Assembly: GCA_021818605.1 (NCBI GenBank) | Contig: JAKAUH010000144.1 | Coordinates: 1-14,145 of the forward strand | Length of the DNA stretch: 14,145 nucleotides | Reading direction: 5' to 3' | From: Planctomycetota bacterium | GTDB lineage: Bacteria > Planctomycetota > Planctomycetia > Isosphaerales > Isosphaeraceae | In this document: positions 1-6,042 of the stretch, piece by piece | Position numbering within the stretch: the stretch's first letter is position 1 | Layout of the letters: every line of letters starts with the position of its first letter | Position numbers and translations under genes: made by a program | The notes under the pieces: model-generated | The model's database searches: none | The model's input: the letters and a program-made list of their open reading frames with translations, nothing else | Told to the model about the DNA's origin: nothing

Positions 1-1
1 C

Positions 2-613
2 CTCGGCCTTCGCCGACAGCAGGTGCGCAATCTCATGGCGACCCTCATGATCAGCCAGGGCGTGCCGATGATCCTCGCCGGTGACGAATTCCTCCGCACC
101 CAGCACGGGAACAACAACACGTGGTGCCAGGACAACCCGATCGGCTGGGTCGACTGGTCGCTGCACGAGCGCAACGCGGATTTCCACCGGTTCACCCGGA
201 TGATGATCGCGCTGCGGCGGGCACACCCCGTCCTGCGACGGCGGACGTTCTTCACCGGCGCCCGCGACGGCGGCCCGCCGGAGATTCTCTGGCACGGCGT
301 CGAGCCGTCGCGGCCCGACTTCGGCCCCCAGTCCCGCGCACTGGCCTTCGCCCTCGACGGCCGCCGGACCGATCGCCTCGGCCTCATCGACCGGGACATC
401 TACGTCGCGGTCAACGCCTGGCGCGAGCCGCTGGAATTCCGCATCCCCGCCGCGCCCTCGGGCCGGCCCTGGCGCCGCGCGGTCGACACCGCATTGCCCT
501 CACCTGAGGACATCATGGAGGAAGACCAGGGTCCGCACATGCCGGTCCCGGGCACCTATGCGGTCCAGGCTCACTCGATGATCATCCTCGTTTCCGAGGC
601 GGGCAGTCCCTGA
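2..613 (+). CDS. glgX: Glycogen debranching enzyme GlgX, C-terminal part (5' truncated)
   Basis: The gene runs in from outside the window; 203 codons are visible, ending at TGA 611-613. GlgX is a GH13 isoamylase-type enzyme that hydrolyses alpha-1,6 branches of glycogen in the cytoplasm. Visible is the family block GVPMILAGDEF followed by RTQHGNNNTWCQDNPIGWVDW, the hallmark of the GlgX/isoamylase C-terminal half of the barrel. A beta-rich C-terminal domain follows (about the last 110 residues) with the usual YAVQAHSMIILV ending. The catalytic nucleophile and acid/base lie upstream of the window, so activity cannot be judged. The frame is open from base 2; the GTG at 23 is an internal codon, not a start. 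A hairpin at 652-692 lies behind the stop. Recognition is firm from the motif; the assignment to GlgX rather than another isoamylase-type GH13 is slightly less firm. Confidence 0.93.
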   Translation, partial: LGLRRQQVRNLMATLMISQGVPMILAGDEFLRTQHGNNNTWCQDNPIGWVDWSLHERNADFHRFTRMMIALRRAHPVLRRRTFFTGARDGGPPEILWHGVEPSRPDFGPQSRALAFALDGRRTDRLGLIDRDIYVAVNAWREPLEFRIPAAPSGRPWRRAVDTALPSPEDIMEEDQGPHMPVPGTYAVQAHSMIILVSEAGSP

Positions 614-651
614 GAGGCGGTGCGATCACGCCGGCATCAAATGTGGGCAAA

Positions 652-692
652 GCTTTCCAGCGTGATGCGGGCTGAGGGTCAGGCTGGAAAGC
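652..692. terminator. Hairpin downstream of glgX, possible terminator
   Basis: A perfect 10-bp inverted repeat, GCTTTCCAGC (652-661) and GCTGGAAAGC (683-692), with a 21-nt loop, begins 38 nt after the glgX stop. No U-run follows, so it is not a classical intrinsic terminator. An RNA 3'-end stabilising stem or factor-dependent end is equally possible. Confidence 0.4.
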
Positions 693-742
693 CGGACCCG
701 CCGTCGATTCCGGACCCGCCAGCGAGACTGATGACGCTGTCG

Positions 743-775
743 CTTCGAACCCCTCGCAGAGGGAGAGGTTCGAAG
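743..775 (-). terminator. Hairpin just behind tRNA-Asn
   Basis: A 9-bp perfect inverted repeat, CTTCGAACC (743-751) and GGTTCGAAG (767-775), can extend by CTC/GAG across one mismatch. It starts 5 nt past the 3' end of the minus-strand tRNA, a natural place for a tRNA transcript terminator or 3'-processing stem. No T-run follows on the minus strand. The GGTTCGAA string resembles a tRNA T-arm, but the arms do not copy this tRNA. Confidence 0.4.
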
Positions 776-780
776 GAAAG

Positions 781-853
781 CTCCCCGACAAGGACTCGAA
801 CCTTGAACCTAGCGGTTAACAGCCGCTCGCTCTACCGATTGAGCTATCGGGGA
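781..853 (-). tRNA. tRNA-Asn (anticodon GUU)
   Basis: Read on the minus strand, a full 73-nt cloverleaf is visible. The acceptor stem is TCCCCGA/TCGGGGA with discriminator G. The D-arm is GCTC/GAGC, and the anticodon arm AGCGG/CCGCT has loop CTGTTAA, giving anticodon GTT at positions 34-36. The T-arm is CAAGG-TTCGAGT-CCTTG. All stems pair without mismatch. The 3' CCA is not encoded (the next bases are CTT), so it must be added by CCA-adding enzyme. Confidence 0.98.
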
Positions 854-931
854 ATTCTCCCATAGAGCATACTCGGACGACCGGTCCAACTCAAGTGGAG
901 TCGGTCAGCCGGGTAGGCTCGGGGAGAAACT

Positions 932-1037
932 GGACGTCCGGCCCGGGCTACGAGTCGCCAGGCCAGGTCGGATGCGAGGAAGGTGGTCGCCCGATCTTCC
1001 GGAGGCCGGACCCGCCTGCTCCGTCCGCCGGACGTCC
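932..1037. repeat. Widely spaced 11-bp inverted repeat
   Basis: GGACGTCCGGC (932-942) and GCCGGACGTCC (1027-1037) are exact reverse complements 84 nt apart, each containing the palindrome GGACGTCC. They lie between tRNA-Asn and the 3' end of the ribbon-helix-helix gene. They could be paired protein sites or the feet of a long stem. No function is assigned. Confidence 0.45.
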
Positions 1038-1044
1038 TGTGCAG

Positions 1045-1206
1045 TTACTCCTTGTGTCCCGACTTCTCGTGCTGCTCGATCGCCTTCTCCAGGATGCCGA
1101 CGATCAGCGCGTTGAGCGAGGCCTTGTCTTCTTTCGCCCAGCTCGCCAGTTGCTCGTGCAGCAGAGGAGGCATGCGAATCTGGAAGTGGACCACGGTTTC
1201 AGGCAT
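1045..1206 (-). CDS. Ribbon-helix-helix (Arc/CopG-like) DNA-binding protein, 53 aa
   Basis: A 53-residue protein begins MPETVVHFQIRMP. The pattern is that of a ribbon-helix-helix repressor: a short beta strand at residues 4-11 (VVHFQIRM), helix A at about 13-25 (LLHEQLASWAKED), a turn, then helix B at about 29-46 (ASLNALIVGILEKAIEQHE). Such proteins dimerise and insert the strand into the major groove; many are antitoxins or autoregulators. A clear ribosome-binding site, GAGGAG (complement of 1215-1220), sits 8 nt before the ATG, which fixes the start. The stop is TAA. No toxin-like ORF flanks it on the same strand, so it appears to be a solitary regulator. The fold is fairly sure from the pattern; the target is unknown. 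Confidence 0.8.
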   Translation of the reverse strand: MPETVVHFQIRMPPLLHEQLASWAKEDKASLNALIVGILEKAIEQHEKSGHKE

Positions 1207-1400
1207 GGAAACAACTCCTCAGGACAGAGAGAACGCCCCAAAAGCCATGAGTCGGATAGTACCAATCTCACCGGCATTCAGCACCGGCGAATCGGGGCAT
1301 GCATTGGTATTCTACCCGAAGTCGCCGGCCGACTTTCATCATTTTCTTTGAAATAATGCGACTGTGTGGTGGTTGACCCGCGCAACGGCACCACGCCTTC

Positions 1401-1409
1401 TGGCATAAT
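1401..1409 (+). promoter_or_regulatory. Extended -10 promoter candidate for the GbsR-like regulator
   Basis: TGGCATAAT matches an extended -10 (TG-N-TATAAT, one mismatch) in the AT-richer part of the gap. The TTGACC at 1373-1378 is 25 nt upstream, too far to act as its -35. If used, the leader would be about 180 nt and would include the hairpin at 1542-1561. Confidence 0.3.
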
Positions 1410-1541
1410 TCCCCGGCACATAGTGAGCAATCATGAAACCAAGACTGTTCTGAAGCGTTGCGCCGCCGCGATCGCCGGAACCGGTTGGAACCATGCCAGT
1501 GGCGCGCAGGCCGAGCGCCGTGGGCCGCCCCCGATCACCCA

Positions 1542-1561
1542 GCCCCAGCACACGCTGGGGC
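1542..1561 (+). promoter_or_regulatory. 8-bp hairpin in the leader of the GbsR-like gene
   Basis: GCCCCAGC-ACAC-GCTGGGGC is a perfect 8-bp stem with a tetraloop, followed by CTGTTT, 33 nt before the ATG at 1595. It could be a leader attenuator or weak terminator, or as DNA an operator for the regulator itself. Confidence 0.4.
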
Positions 1562-1594
1562 CTGTTTCGCCCTAATCAGGTCGTCGGAGCCTCT

Positions 1595-2170
1595 ATGGAG
1601 AATTCGGCCGTTTCTTCGCGAGGCGACACGCCTGATCCCCTGGCTCAGGCTGAGCCCCTCATCAAGCAGTTCGTCGCGCACTGGGGACTCATGGCCCGCG
1701 CATGGGGCATCAACGCCACCATGGGCGAGCTGTTCGCCCTACTCTATATCACCGGAACTGATTGGTACGCCGATGACTTACGTCAATGGCTCGGTGTCTC
1801 GCGCGCCAACGTCAGCATGAATCTCCGCGAGCTCATCTCCTGGGGTGTCGTCCACAAGATCCACCGCCCCGGCGAACGCCGCGAACTCTTCCGGGCCGAG
1901 ACCGACGCCTGGACCCTCTTCCGCAAAATCCTCCGCGAACGCAAGCGACGCGAGCTCGATCCTAGCCTCCATGTCCTTGAGCGTGCTTACCAACAGGCGG
2001 AACATCTCCCAGAATTGCAAGATATGAAAGCTCGCATCCAATCACTCCGGCGATTCTTCATGGCGATCGACACCCTCGCAGTCCACCTGCTTTCCCTGCC
2101 TTCGCTGGACCTGGCAGAAATCAGCCACCTGGTCTCGGAAGGGAAAGAATCGTCGGAGGAGCCGAGCTAG
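1595..2170 (+). CDS. GbsR/MarR-like winged-helix transcriptional regulator
   Basis: A 191-residue protein starting MENSAVSSRG. The segment at about 20-55 (PLIKQFVAHWGLMARAWGINATMGELFALLYITG) is typical of GbsR-type MarR relatives. The winged helix follows, with a likely recognition helix at 69-85 (SRANVSMNLRELISWGV) and a basic wing (HKIHRPGERRELFRAE). The C-terminal half is predicted helical (110-165), as in the dimerisation region. The ATG at 1595 was chosen over the farther upstream ATG at 1493 because GGAG (1586-1589) lies 5 nt before it and the upstream 34 residues are low-complexity. GbsR relatives repress choline/glycine-betaine genes or respond to other stresses; no such genes are adjacent here, so the effector is unknown. 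It converges on the dehydrogenase gene. Confidence 0.88.
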   Translation: MENSAVSSRGDTPDPLAQAEPLIKQFVAHWGLMARAWGINATMGELFALLYITGTDWYADDLRQWLGVSRANVSMNLRELISWGVVHKIHRPGERRELFRAETDAWTLFRKILRERKRRELDPSLHVLERAYQQAEHLPELQDMKARIQSLRRFFMAIDTLAVHLLSLPSLDLAEISHLVSEGKESSEEPS

Positions 2171-2318
2171 CATGAGATGCGGCGGGGACGGTGTTCACCA
2201 GGGAAGACGCCGAGTCCAGAGAGATGAGGCGACACGCGACGGGTCGCCGGACCGACTTCTCGCGCCGATTGGCTCATTTGCTCGTCGCGACCGGCACGAT
2301 GGCGTCCCGAACCGGTCC

Positions 2319-2337
2319 GCGTGAAGAGTCTTCACGC
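2319..2337. terminator. Terminator hairpin between two convergent genes
   Basis: GCGTGAAG-AGT-CTTCACGC is a perfect 8-bp stem in the gap between the convergent regulator and dehydrogenase genes. On the plus strand it is followed by a T-rich run (GTTCTCTTGTTCTT), starting 4 nt after the stem. That makes it the likely terminator of the regulator, possibly bidirectional. The rest of the 218-nt gap holds no gene. Confidence 0.55.
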
Positions 2338-2388
2338 CGGGTTCTCTTGTTCTTCCATTGGGAACTTTCTTGCAGGCGGCACGGACGA

Positions 2389-3153
2389 CTACTGCGCCAA
2401 CCATCCTCCGTCGACGGGGATCGCGGCCCCGGTGATGAAGCTGCCGGCGTCGGAGGCGAGCAGGAGCAGAGGCCCGGCCAGCTCCTCGGTGCGTCCCCAG
2501 CGGCCCATCGGGACGCGGTCGGTGAACCACTGCTTGTGCGACGGATCGGGATGCATGGCGACGGTCATCGGGGTCTCGAACGGGCCGGGGAGGATGGCAT
2601 TGACGGTGACACCGCTCGTGGCCAGGTCGAGCGCCATGGAGTGAGTCATGCCGATCAGACCCGCCTTGGTCGCGCTGTAGGCGTTGCGGCCGCCACGGCT
2701 GACCAGGCCGAACGCCGAACTGATATGGATGATTCGGCCCCAGCCGCGTTGCTTCATCGAGCCGGCGAGGGCCCGGCTGAGGATCATGGGCGCAGTGAGA
2801 TTCACGGCGAGCACCTCGTCCCAGTCGGCGTCGGTCACCGCGTCGATGGGGGAGACGCGATTGATCCCGGCGTTGTTGACCAGGATGTCGATCGGCCCGA
2901 GCCGCTCGACGGCCGAGCGAGCCAGGGCCTCGACCTCCTCGCGACGCGCCATGTCGGCGACCAGCCACGCGCCGCGGGATTCGGTTCCCTCGAGGATCGC
3001 CGCCATCGCCGATTCGAGCTCGCCGGGATGCCGGGCCGCGATGACCACCGAGGCTCCCGCCTCCGCGAGCGTCCGGGCCATCGCCAGGCCCAGTCCCTTG
3101 CTGCCACCGGTCACGAGCGCGGTGCGACCCGTCAGGTCGAACATGGATGCCAT
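2389..3153 (-). CDS. SDR-family oxidoreductase, gluconate 5-dehydrogenase-like
   Basis: A 254-residue classical short-chain dehydrogenase/reductase, a cytosolic NAD(P)-dependent enzyme oxidising or reducing an alcohol/ketone pair. Visible motifs are the cofactor site TGGSKGLG (15-22), NNAG (93-96), the catalytic tetrad N118, S146, Y159 and K163 (YSATK), the PG block (189-190) and the C-terminal VDGGW. The opening MFDLTGRTALVTGG resembles gluconate 5-dehydrogenase and related sugar-acid enzymes, but SDR substrates cannot be told from sequence alone. The start ATG at 3153 follows GAGGAG (complement of 3164-3169) by 10 nt; the second ATG at 3144 is farther away. The frame stays open far upstream, but that extension is antisense to citrate synthase. 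The gene is divergent from citrate synthase; a shared inverted repeat lies between them. Confidence 0.93.
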   Translation of the reverse strand: MASMFDLTGRTALVTGGSKGLGLAMARTLAEAGASVVIAARHPGELESAMAAILEGTESRGAWLVADMARREEVEALARSAVERLGPIDILVNNAGINRVSPIDAVTDADWDEVLAVNLTAPMILSRALAGSMKQRGWGRIIHISSAFGLVSRGGRNAYSATKAGLIGMTHSMALDLATSGVTVNAILPGPFETPMTVAMHPDPSHKQWFTDRVPMGRWGRTEELAGPLLLLASDAGSFITGAAIPVDGGWLAQ

Positions 3154-3250
3154 CGTGGTGAGACTCCTCACATGGTTGCGGATCGCCGGGTGAAACGGCA
3201 CGCCGACGCGGCGGTCAAAATCAATCGGATCAGGGTCATGGAAGCCCGGC

Positions 3251-3279
3251 CCCGATTCGACTAGACTAAGCGAATCGGG
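3251..3279. promoter_or_regulatory. 9-bp inverted repeat, candidate shared operator
   Basis: CCCGATTCG (3251-3259) and CGAATCGGG (3271-3279) are exact inverted arms separated by an 11-nt AT-richer spacer with CTAGACTAAG. The site is 98 nt before the SDR start and about 200 nt before citrate synthase. The arm spacing suits a dimeric regulator on one DNA face or a promoter-embedded operator. The regulator is unknown. Confidence 0.4.
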
Positions 3280-3394
3280 AGGTCCACGGCATCCCAGCGC
3301 CCTGCCGGCCCCGAGTCGGCGTCCTCCCAGATGATCGATGATCGGCTCGGGCCACTCATCGGAAGATGGCCCATGGGTCGCGTTCCAGGTCGTG

Positions 3395-3445
3395 TCGGGC
3401 CGGTTTGGATCGGCCCGATGGGCCCGCCCGGCTGGACCGGACGGG
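3395..3445 (+). promoter_or_regulatory. Two tandem hairpins in the citrate synthase leader
   Basis: Stem 1 is TCGGGCCG/CGGCCCGA (3395-3402 with 3411-3418, 8-nt loop). Stem 2 is CCCG-C-CCGG/CCGG-A-CGGG (3423-3431 with 3437-3445, one internal mismatch, 5-nt loop). They end 32 nt before the ATG, just upstream of the ribosome-binding site, so they could affect message stability or translation. Confidence 0.35.
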
Positions 3446-3477
3446 AATTCCAGGACTTCAGCTTGCGGAGCTCCTCC

Positions 3478-4629
3478 ATGAGCGGTGCGGCGGTGAACGA
3501 TTATCATCCCGGGCTGGAAGGCGTGATCGCCAGCGAGACGGCGATCGCCAACATCGAGGGGACCGACGGAGCGGGGGGGCTGGAATATCGCGGCTACCGC
3601 ATCGAGGACCTCGCGGACAAGGTTTCCTACGAGGAGACGGCCTTCCTGCTCCTGCACGGCGACCTGCCGAACCGCGAGCACCTTCGCGAGTTCGACGGCC
3701 GGCTGCGCAAGGCGCGGGCGATCCCCGAGGCCCTCGTGACCCTTCTCGGCCAGATCCCCGCCAACATCCACCCGATGGACGCCCTCCGCAGCGCCGTCAG
3801 CGTCCTGTCGCACTTCGACCCGGACGTCAACGCGGCCCCGACCGACCATGATGCCAACGTCCGCAAGGCCGAGCGGATGGTCGCCCAGATGGCCACGGCC
3901 ATCGCCTATCGCCGGCGGATCAGCAAGGGCCTGCCGCTGGTGCACCCGCGCGAGGACCTCGACCACGCCGCCAACTTCCTTTACATGGTCAGCGGCAAGG
4001 TTCCGTCAAGGACCATGCGCGACGCCTTCGACCTCTCGCTGGTGCTTTATACCGAGCACGAGCTAAACGCCTCGACGTTCTCGGCCCGCGTGACCGTGTC
4101 GACGCTTTCCGACATCTACTCGGGCATCGTGGCGGCGATCGGCACTCTCAAGGGCCCGCTGCACGGCGGCGCCAACGAGGAAGCGTGGAAGGTCCTCGAG
4201 CGCGTCGGCTCGCCCGACAAGGCCGAGTCCTGGATCCAGGACGCCCTGGCCCGCAAGGAGCGGATCATGGGCTTCGGCCACCGCGTGTACAAGACCGGCG
4301 ACCCCCGCGCCCGGATCCTCAAGCAGCACTGCATCGCCCTGGCCAAGGAGGTCGGCGACGATCGCTGGGAGCGAATCGCCGAGCCGATCGAGCAGGCCGT
4401 CACCAGCCAGAAGAACCTGCCACCCAACGTCGACTGGCCCAGTGCCCGGCTCTATCACTACATGGACCTCGAGATCGAGATCTACACGCCGATCTTCGCC
4501 ATGGCCCGCGTCGCCGGCTGGGCGGCGCACATCATCGAGCAACTCGATCACAACCGCCTCATGCGTCCCCGCGCCCTCTACACCGGCCCGCCGCACCGCG
4601 ACGTCAAGCCGATCGAGCAGCGGTCGTAG
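3478..4629 (+). CDS. gltA: Citrate synthase (type II bacterial family)
   Basis: A 383-residue enzyme condensing acetyl-CoA and oxaloacetate into citrate, the entry step of the TCA cycle, in the cytoplasm. Catalytic residues visible are H229 in GPLHGGANEE, H268 in GFGHRVYKTGDPRA and D319 in PPNVDWPSA. H194 in YTEHELNAST and the IFAMARVAGWAAHIIEQ block are also family marks. Length fits the 370-390-residue bacterial form. The N-terminus GLEGVIASETAIANIEG and LEYRGYRIEDLA are typical. ATG 3478 was chosen over the longer open frame from 3331 because GGAG (3467-3470) lies 7 nt upstream and the extra residues are a low-complexity G/P/R run matching no family start. A 2-methylcitrate synthase cannot be excluded, but no prpB/prpD neighbour is present. 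Confidence 0.95.
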   Translation: MSGAAVNDYHPGLEGVIASETAIANIEGTDGAGGLEYRGYRIEDLADKVSYEETAFLLLHGDLPNREHLREFDGRLRKARAIPEALVTLLGQIPANIHPMDALRSAVSVLSHFDPDVNAAPTDHDANVRKAERMVAQMATAIAYRRRISKGLPLVHPREDLDHAANFLYMVSGKVPSRTMRDAFDLSLVLYTEHELNASTFSARVTVSTLSDIYSGIVAAIGTLKGPLHGGANEEAWKVLERVGSPDKAESWIQDALARKERIMGFGHRVYKTGDPRARILKQHCIALAKEVGDDRWERIAEPIEQAVTSQKNLPPNVDWPSARLYHYMDLEIEIYTPIFAMARVAGWAAHIIEQLDHNRLMRPRALYTGPPHRDVKPIEQRS

Positions 4630-4723
4630 GGCGCAGGCGCGAGGAGGACCCGGACGGCAAACCAGCACGAGCCGCAGTACTGGGTGGGCGCGGGTCTCAT
4701 GACCCCGCCCCAGGAACAGACGT

Positions 4724-4767
4724 AGGTCTCCCGTGTATCCCCTGGCCTGCGCTGGCGCGGGAGACCT
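4724..4767. terminator. 10-bp hairpin downstream of citrate synthase
   Basis: AGGTCTCCCG (4724-4733) pairs perfectly with CGGGAGACCT (4758-4767) and can add one G-U and one G-C pair inside. The loop is 20-24 nt. It starts 95 nt after the stop with no U-run, so it may be a 3'-end stabiliser or part of a structured RNA rather than a classical terminator. Confidence 0.4.
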
Positions 4768-4781
4768 CCGGTCAGGTTTCT

Positions 4782-4805
4782 CGGCGGGGTCAGCGACCCG
4801 CGCCG
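4782..4805. terminator. Compact GC hairpin with one bulge
   Basis: CGGCG-GGGTC-AGC-GACCC-(G bulge)-CGCCG gives ten base pairs around a 3-nt loop, with a single bulged G at 4800. It is 15 nt after the previous stem. It could stop transcription from either side of this convergent gap, though no U-run follows. Confidence 0.4.
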
Positions 4806-4861
4806 AACAGAGTGGCGAGCGGCTCCAGGCAAGATCCAGCTCGCCGCGGAGAATGAGCCGG

Positions 4862-4898
4862 CACCGGCAGACCCTCAAGGGGCCGGCCGGCGCCGGTG
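4862..4898. terminator. CACCGGC/GCCGGTG stem before the convergent CsbD gene end
   Basis: Arms 4862-4868 and 4892-4898 pair perfectly over a 23-nt loop. On the plus strand the stem is followed by GAGTTTCACGTTTTC, which is moderately T-rich, making this the better candidate for ending citrate synthase transcription. Confidence 0.35.
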
Positions 4899-4939
4899 GA
4901 GTTTCACGTTTTCAGGCGATCACTCGCTGACTTGCTCGT

Positions 4940-5359
4940 TCAGCGCGACCGCAGCGCCATGCCGACGACGACGCCCAGCAGGACGCCGACGCCGAACGCC
5001 GTCGCGATCGACCGGGCCGGGTTCTCGCGGATCATGTCCTGCGAGTACTCGTAGCCCCGGCCGAACTGGTCGGAGATCCGGTTGTAGCCCTCGCGCATCT
5101 GGTCGCCGGCATGACGCGCGTACTGCCCCATCTGGCCGGCGGCCTGCGAGATCGCCGAGGCGCCCTGCGAGCTCGCCTCCGTCAGGAATTGCTCGATCGC
5201 CTCGCGGGCTTCGCCCGTGCGCTGCTGAATCTTGCCGACGAGCTGGTCAATGTTGCCGTTGTTGAACCGAAGGTCGTCGTCGGTCAACTGGCCCCACTTT
5301 TTCTTCAGCTCGCCGCGAATCTGGTTCCACTGCCCCTGCAGGGCCTGTGCGTTCACCAT
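4940..5359 (-). CDS. CsbD-like stress protein with ElaB/DUF883-type membrane tail
   Basis: A 139-residue protein. Residues 4-60 match the CsbD-like pattern (LQGQWNQIRGELKKKWGQLTDDD, then a helix with LVGKIQQRTGEAREAIEQFL), a small general-stress domain known from Bacillus and E. coli YjbJ. A Gln/Ala-rich amphipathic stretch (62-108) follows, then RENPARSIATAFGVGVLLGVVVG (111-133), a glycine-zipper membrane segment ending in basic residues, as in ElaB/YqjD/DUF883 proteins. Ordinary CsbD proteins are about 60-70 residues, so this is a domain combination that would tether the CsbD part to the membrane. ATG 5359 is preceded by AGAGG with 8-nt spacing; a GTG at 5368 is the alternative. It lies downstream of the lipoprotein gene on the same strand (105-nt gap), so it may share that promoter. 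Confidence 0.85.
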   Translation of the reverse strand: MVNAQALQGQWNQIRGELKKKWGQLTDDDLRFNNGNIDQLVGKIQQRTGEAREAIEQFLTEASSQGASAISQAAGQMGQYARHAGDQMREGYNRISDQFGRGYEYSQDMIRENPARSIATAFGVGVLLGVVVGMALRSR

Positions 5360-5464
5360 GGAAGTCACCTCTCTGTCGTGTCATCTGAGGGGAAACGAAT
5401 CCGACCGCATCCGTCTCATCGCTGATTCGATTCGCTCGCGTTGTGCCTCGCCTCGCAGCGAGCC

Positions 5465-5659
5465 TCAGGGAGCCTTGGGCGCCGGCGGGTTGTCGCCTGT
5501 CTGCTTGATCGTGGTCTTCGTGTCCACCACGCTCTTGCCTCCAGGACCCGACTCGACTGTCTTCTTCTCAGACGTGGCCTGGTCGGAGCAGCCGGCTAGG
5601 CTGAGCCCCAGGCCCGCGGCCAGGATACCCATCATCGTCACACGGAGTAGCTTCCTCAT
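5465..5659 (-). CDS. Small lipoprotein, 64 aa
   Basis: A 64-residue protein with a lipoprotein signal: basic MRKLLR, a hydrophobic core, and the lipobox LAGC with the lipidated cysteine at residue 24. The mature part is only 40 residues, hydrophilic, rich in K/T/S/G and ending in prolines (NPPAPKAP), without a recognised domain. The start ATG 5659 has GAGGG 8 nt upstream; the longer frame from 5704 would bury the signal peptide and is rejected. It precedes the CsbD-like gene on the same strand, and a sigma-54-type promoter (5748-5761) lies about 90 nt upstream. Its role is unknown; the setting suggests a stress-induced envelope component. Confidence 0.82.
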   Translation of the reverse strand: MRKLLRVTMMGILAAGLGLSLAGCSDQATSEKKTVESGPGGKSVVDTKTTIKQTGDNPPAPKAP

Positions 5660-5747
5660 GAAAATTCCCTCGAACGTGGGAAACGCGGCGGCCAGCGACC
5701 TCAACGTGAGATCCGGCGGCCGGCCGCCTGACTCTCAGCGAGGTTAC

Positions 5748-5761
5748 GCAAGGCCCGTGCC
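5748..5761 (-). promoter_or_regulatory. Sigma-54 (RpoN) promoter for the lipoprotein/CsbD genes
   Basis: On the minus strand GGCACGGGCCTTGC carries the -24 GGCAC and -12 TTGC boxes with exact GG-N10-GC spacing. Predicted start is about 5736, leaving a leader near 77 nt to the ATG at 5659. The surrounding bases (GAAAC before, TA and CC after) are nearly the same as around the opposite promoter at 6043-6056. Confidence 0.65.
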
Positions 5762-5999
5762 GGTTTCCGCCGCCCGCGTCGAGAAAAACCGACCGAACCC
5801 GATCCTCGCCACGACCGCCGCTGCCCTGCGCTCCGTTTATCGTGAGATTCGCAGGGCGGGCACCAACGGCGACCAGCCCTCACGCGCAAAAACTCGCAGG
5901 ACGACGCCGATCGCCGGTCTCTCTCGCCCATCGTCGGGCCGACCATTTCCCAAACGCCTTCAACAAATGTTACCATTGTCTGTACCGAGCCGGCCAGTA

Positions 6000-6015
6000 C
6001 CAGCCGGCCGGCTGG
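6000..6015. promoter_or_regulatory. 16-bp perfect palindrome upstream of the plus-strand sigma-54 promoter
   Basis: CCAGCCGGCCGGCTGG is a perfect palindrome ending 27 nt before the -24 box at 6043. Its position fits a protein-binding site, though enhancers for sigma-54 are usually somewhat farther upstream. GC-rich palindromes also arise by chance in such DNA. Confidence 0.3.
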
Positions 6016-6042
6016 CCCACGCGATCGCAACGGGCGAAACAC

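Larger units (their letters stand above)
1207..1594. other. Divergent intergenic region between the RHH gene and the GbsR-like gene
   Basis: No convincing gene is seen in these 388 bases. The stretch is less GC-rich than its surroundings around 1330-1440, as expected for promoters. It holds an extended -10-like element (1401-1409) and a hairpin (1542-1561) ahead of the regulator. A weak sigma-54-like GG-N10-GC match at 1415-1428 lacks the TT of the -12 box and is not counted. Confidence 0.6.
3154..3477. other. Divergent intergenic region between the SDR and citrate synthase genes
   Basis: These 324 bases hold no supported gene. Contents are a 9-bp inverted repeat (3251-3279) about midway, and two hairpins (3395-3418, 3423-3445) that would be in the citrate synthase leader. 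No strong -35/-10 pair was found for either gene. Confidence 0.6.
4630..4939. other. Hairpin-rich convergent intergenic region after citrate synthase
   Basis: These 310 bases between the convergent citrate synthase and CsbD-like genes hold no supported gene. They contain at least four potential stems: GGGTC/GACCC at 4692-4705, the 10-bp stem at 4724-4767, the bulged 10-bp stem at 4782-4805 and CACCGGC/GCCGGTG at 4862-4898. This density could mark termination or a structured RNA. Confidence 0.5.

Noticed and set aside
2359..2372. GG-N10-GC match (GGGAACTTTCTTGC) on the plus strand as a sigma-54 promoter
   Set aside because: It lacks the GGCA core and points into the convergent end of the SDR gene, with no plus-strand gene downstream to serve.
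2191..3264. 357-aa plus-strand ORF
   Set aside because: It covers the SDR gene on the opposite strand, which carries the full TGxxxGxG, NNAG and YxxxK motifs. The plus frame is R/G/H-rich shadow sequence.
3154..3966. N-terminal extension of the SDR frame
   Set aside because: The open frame upstream of 3153 is antisense to citrate synthase. The ribosome-binding site and family length support the start at 3153.
4063..4878. 271-aa minus-strand ORF
   Set aside because: It is antisense to citrate synthase and the hairpin-rich gap; no family pattern is visible.
5434..5447. GG-N10-GC match (minus strand) just upstream of the CsbD-like gene
   Set aside because: The -12 box reads GAGC rather than TTGC. 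The same defect is seen at 1415-1428. Neither is counted as a sigma-54 site.
4881..6015. Recurring GGCCGGCC-type palindromes (near 4881, 5715-5728, 6000-6015) as one regulatory motif
   Set aside because: In DNA this GC-rich a few such octamers are expected by chance, and their positions relative to promoters differ. The 6000-6015 palindrome is kept only as a low-confidence site.
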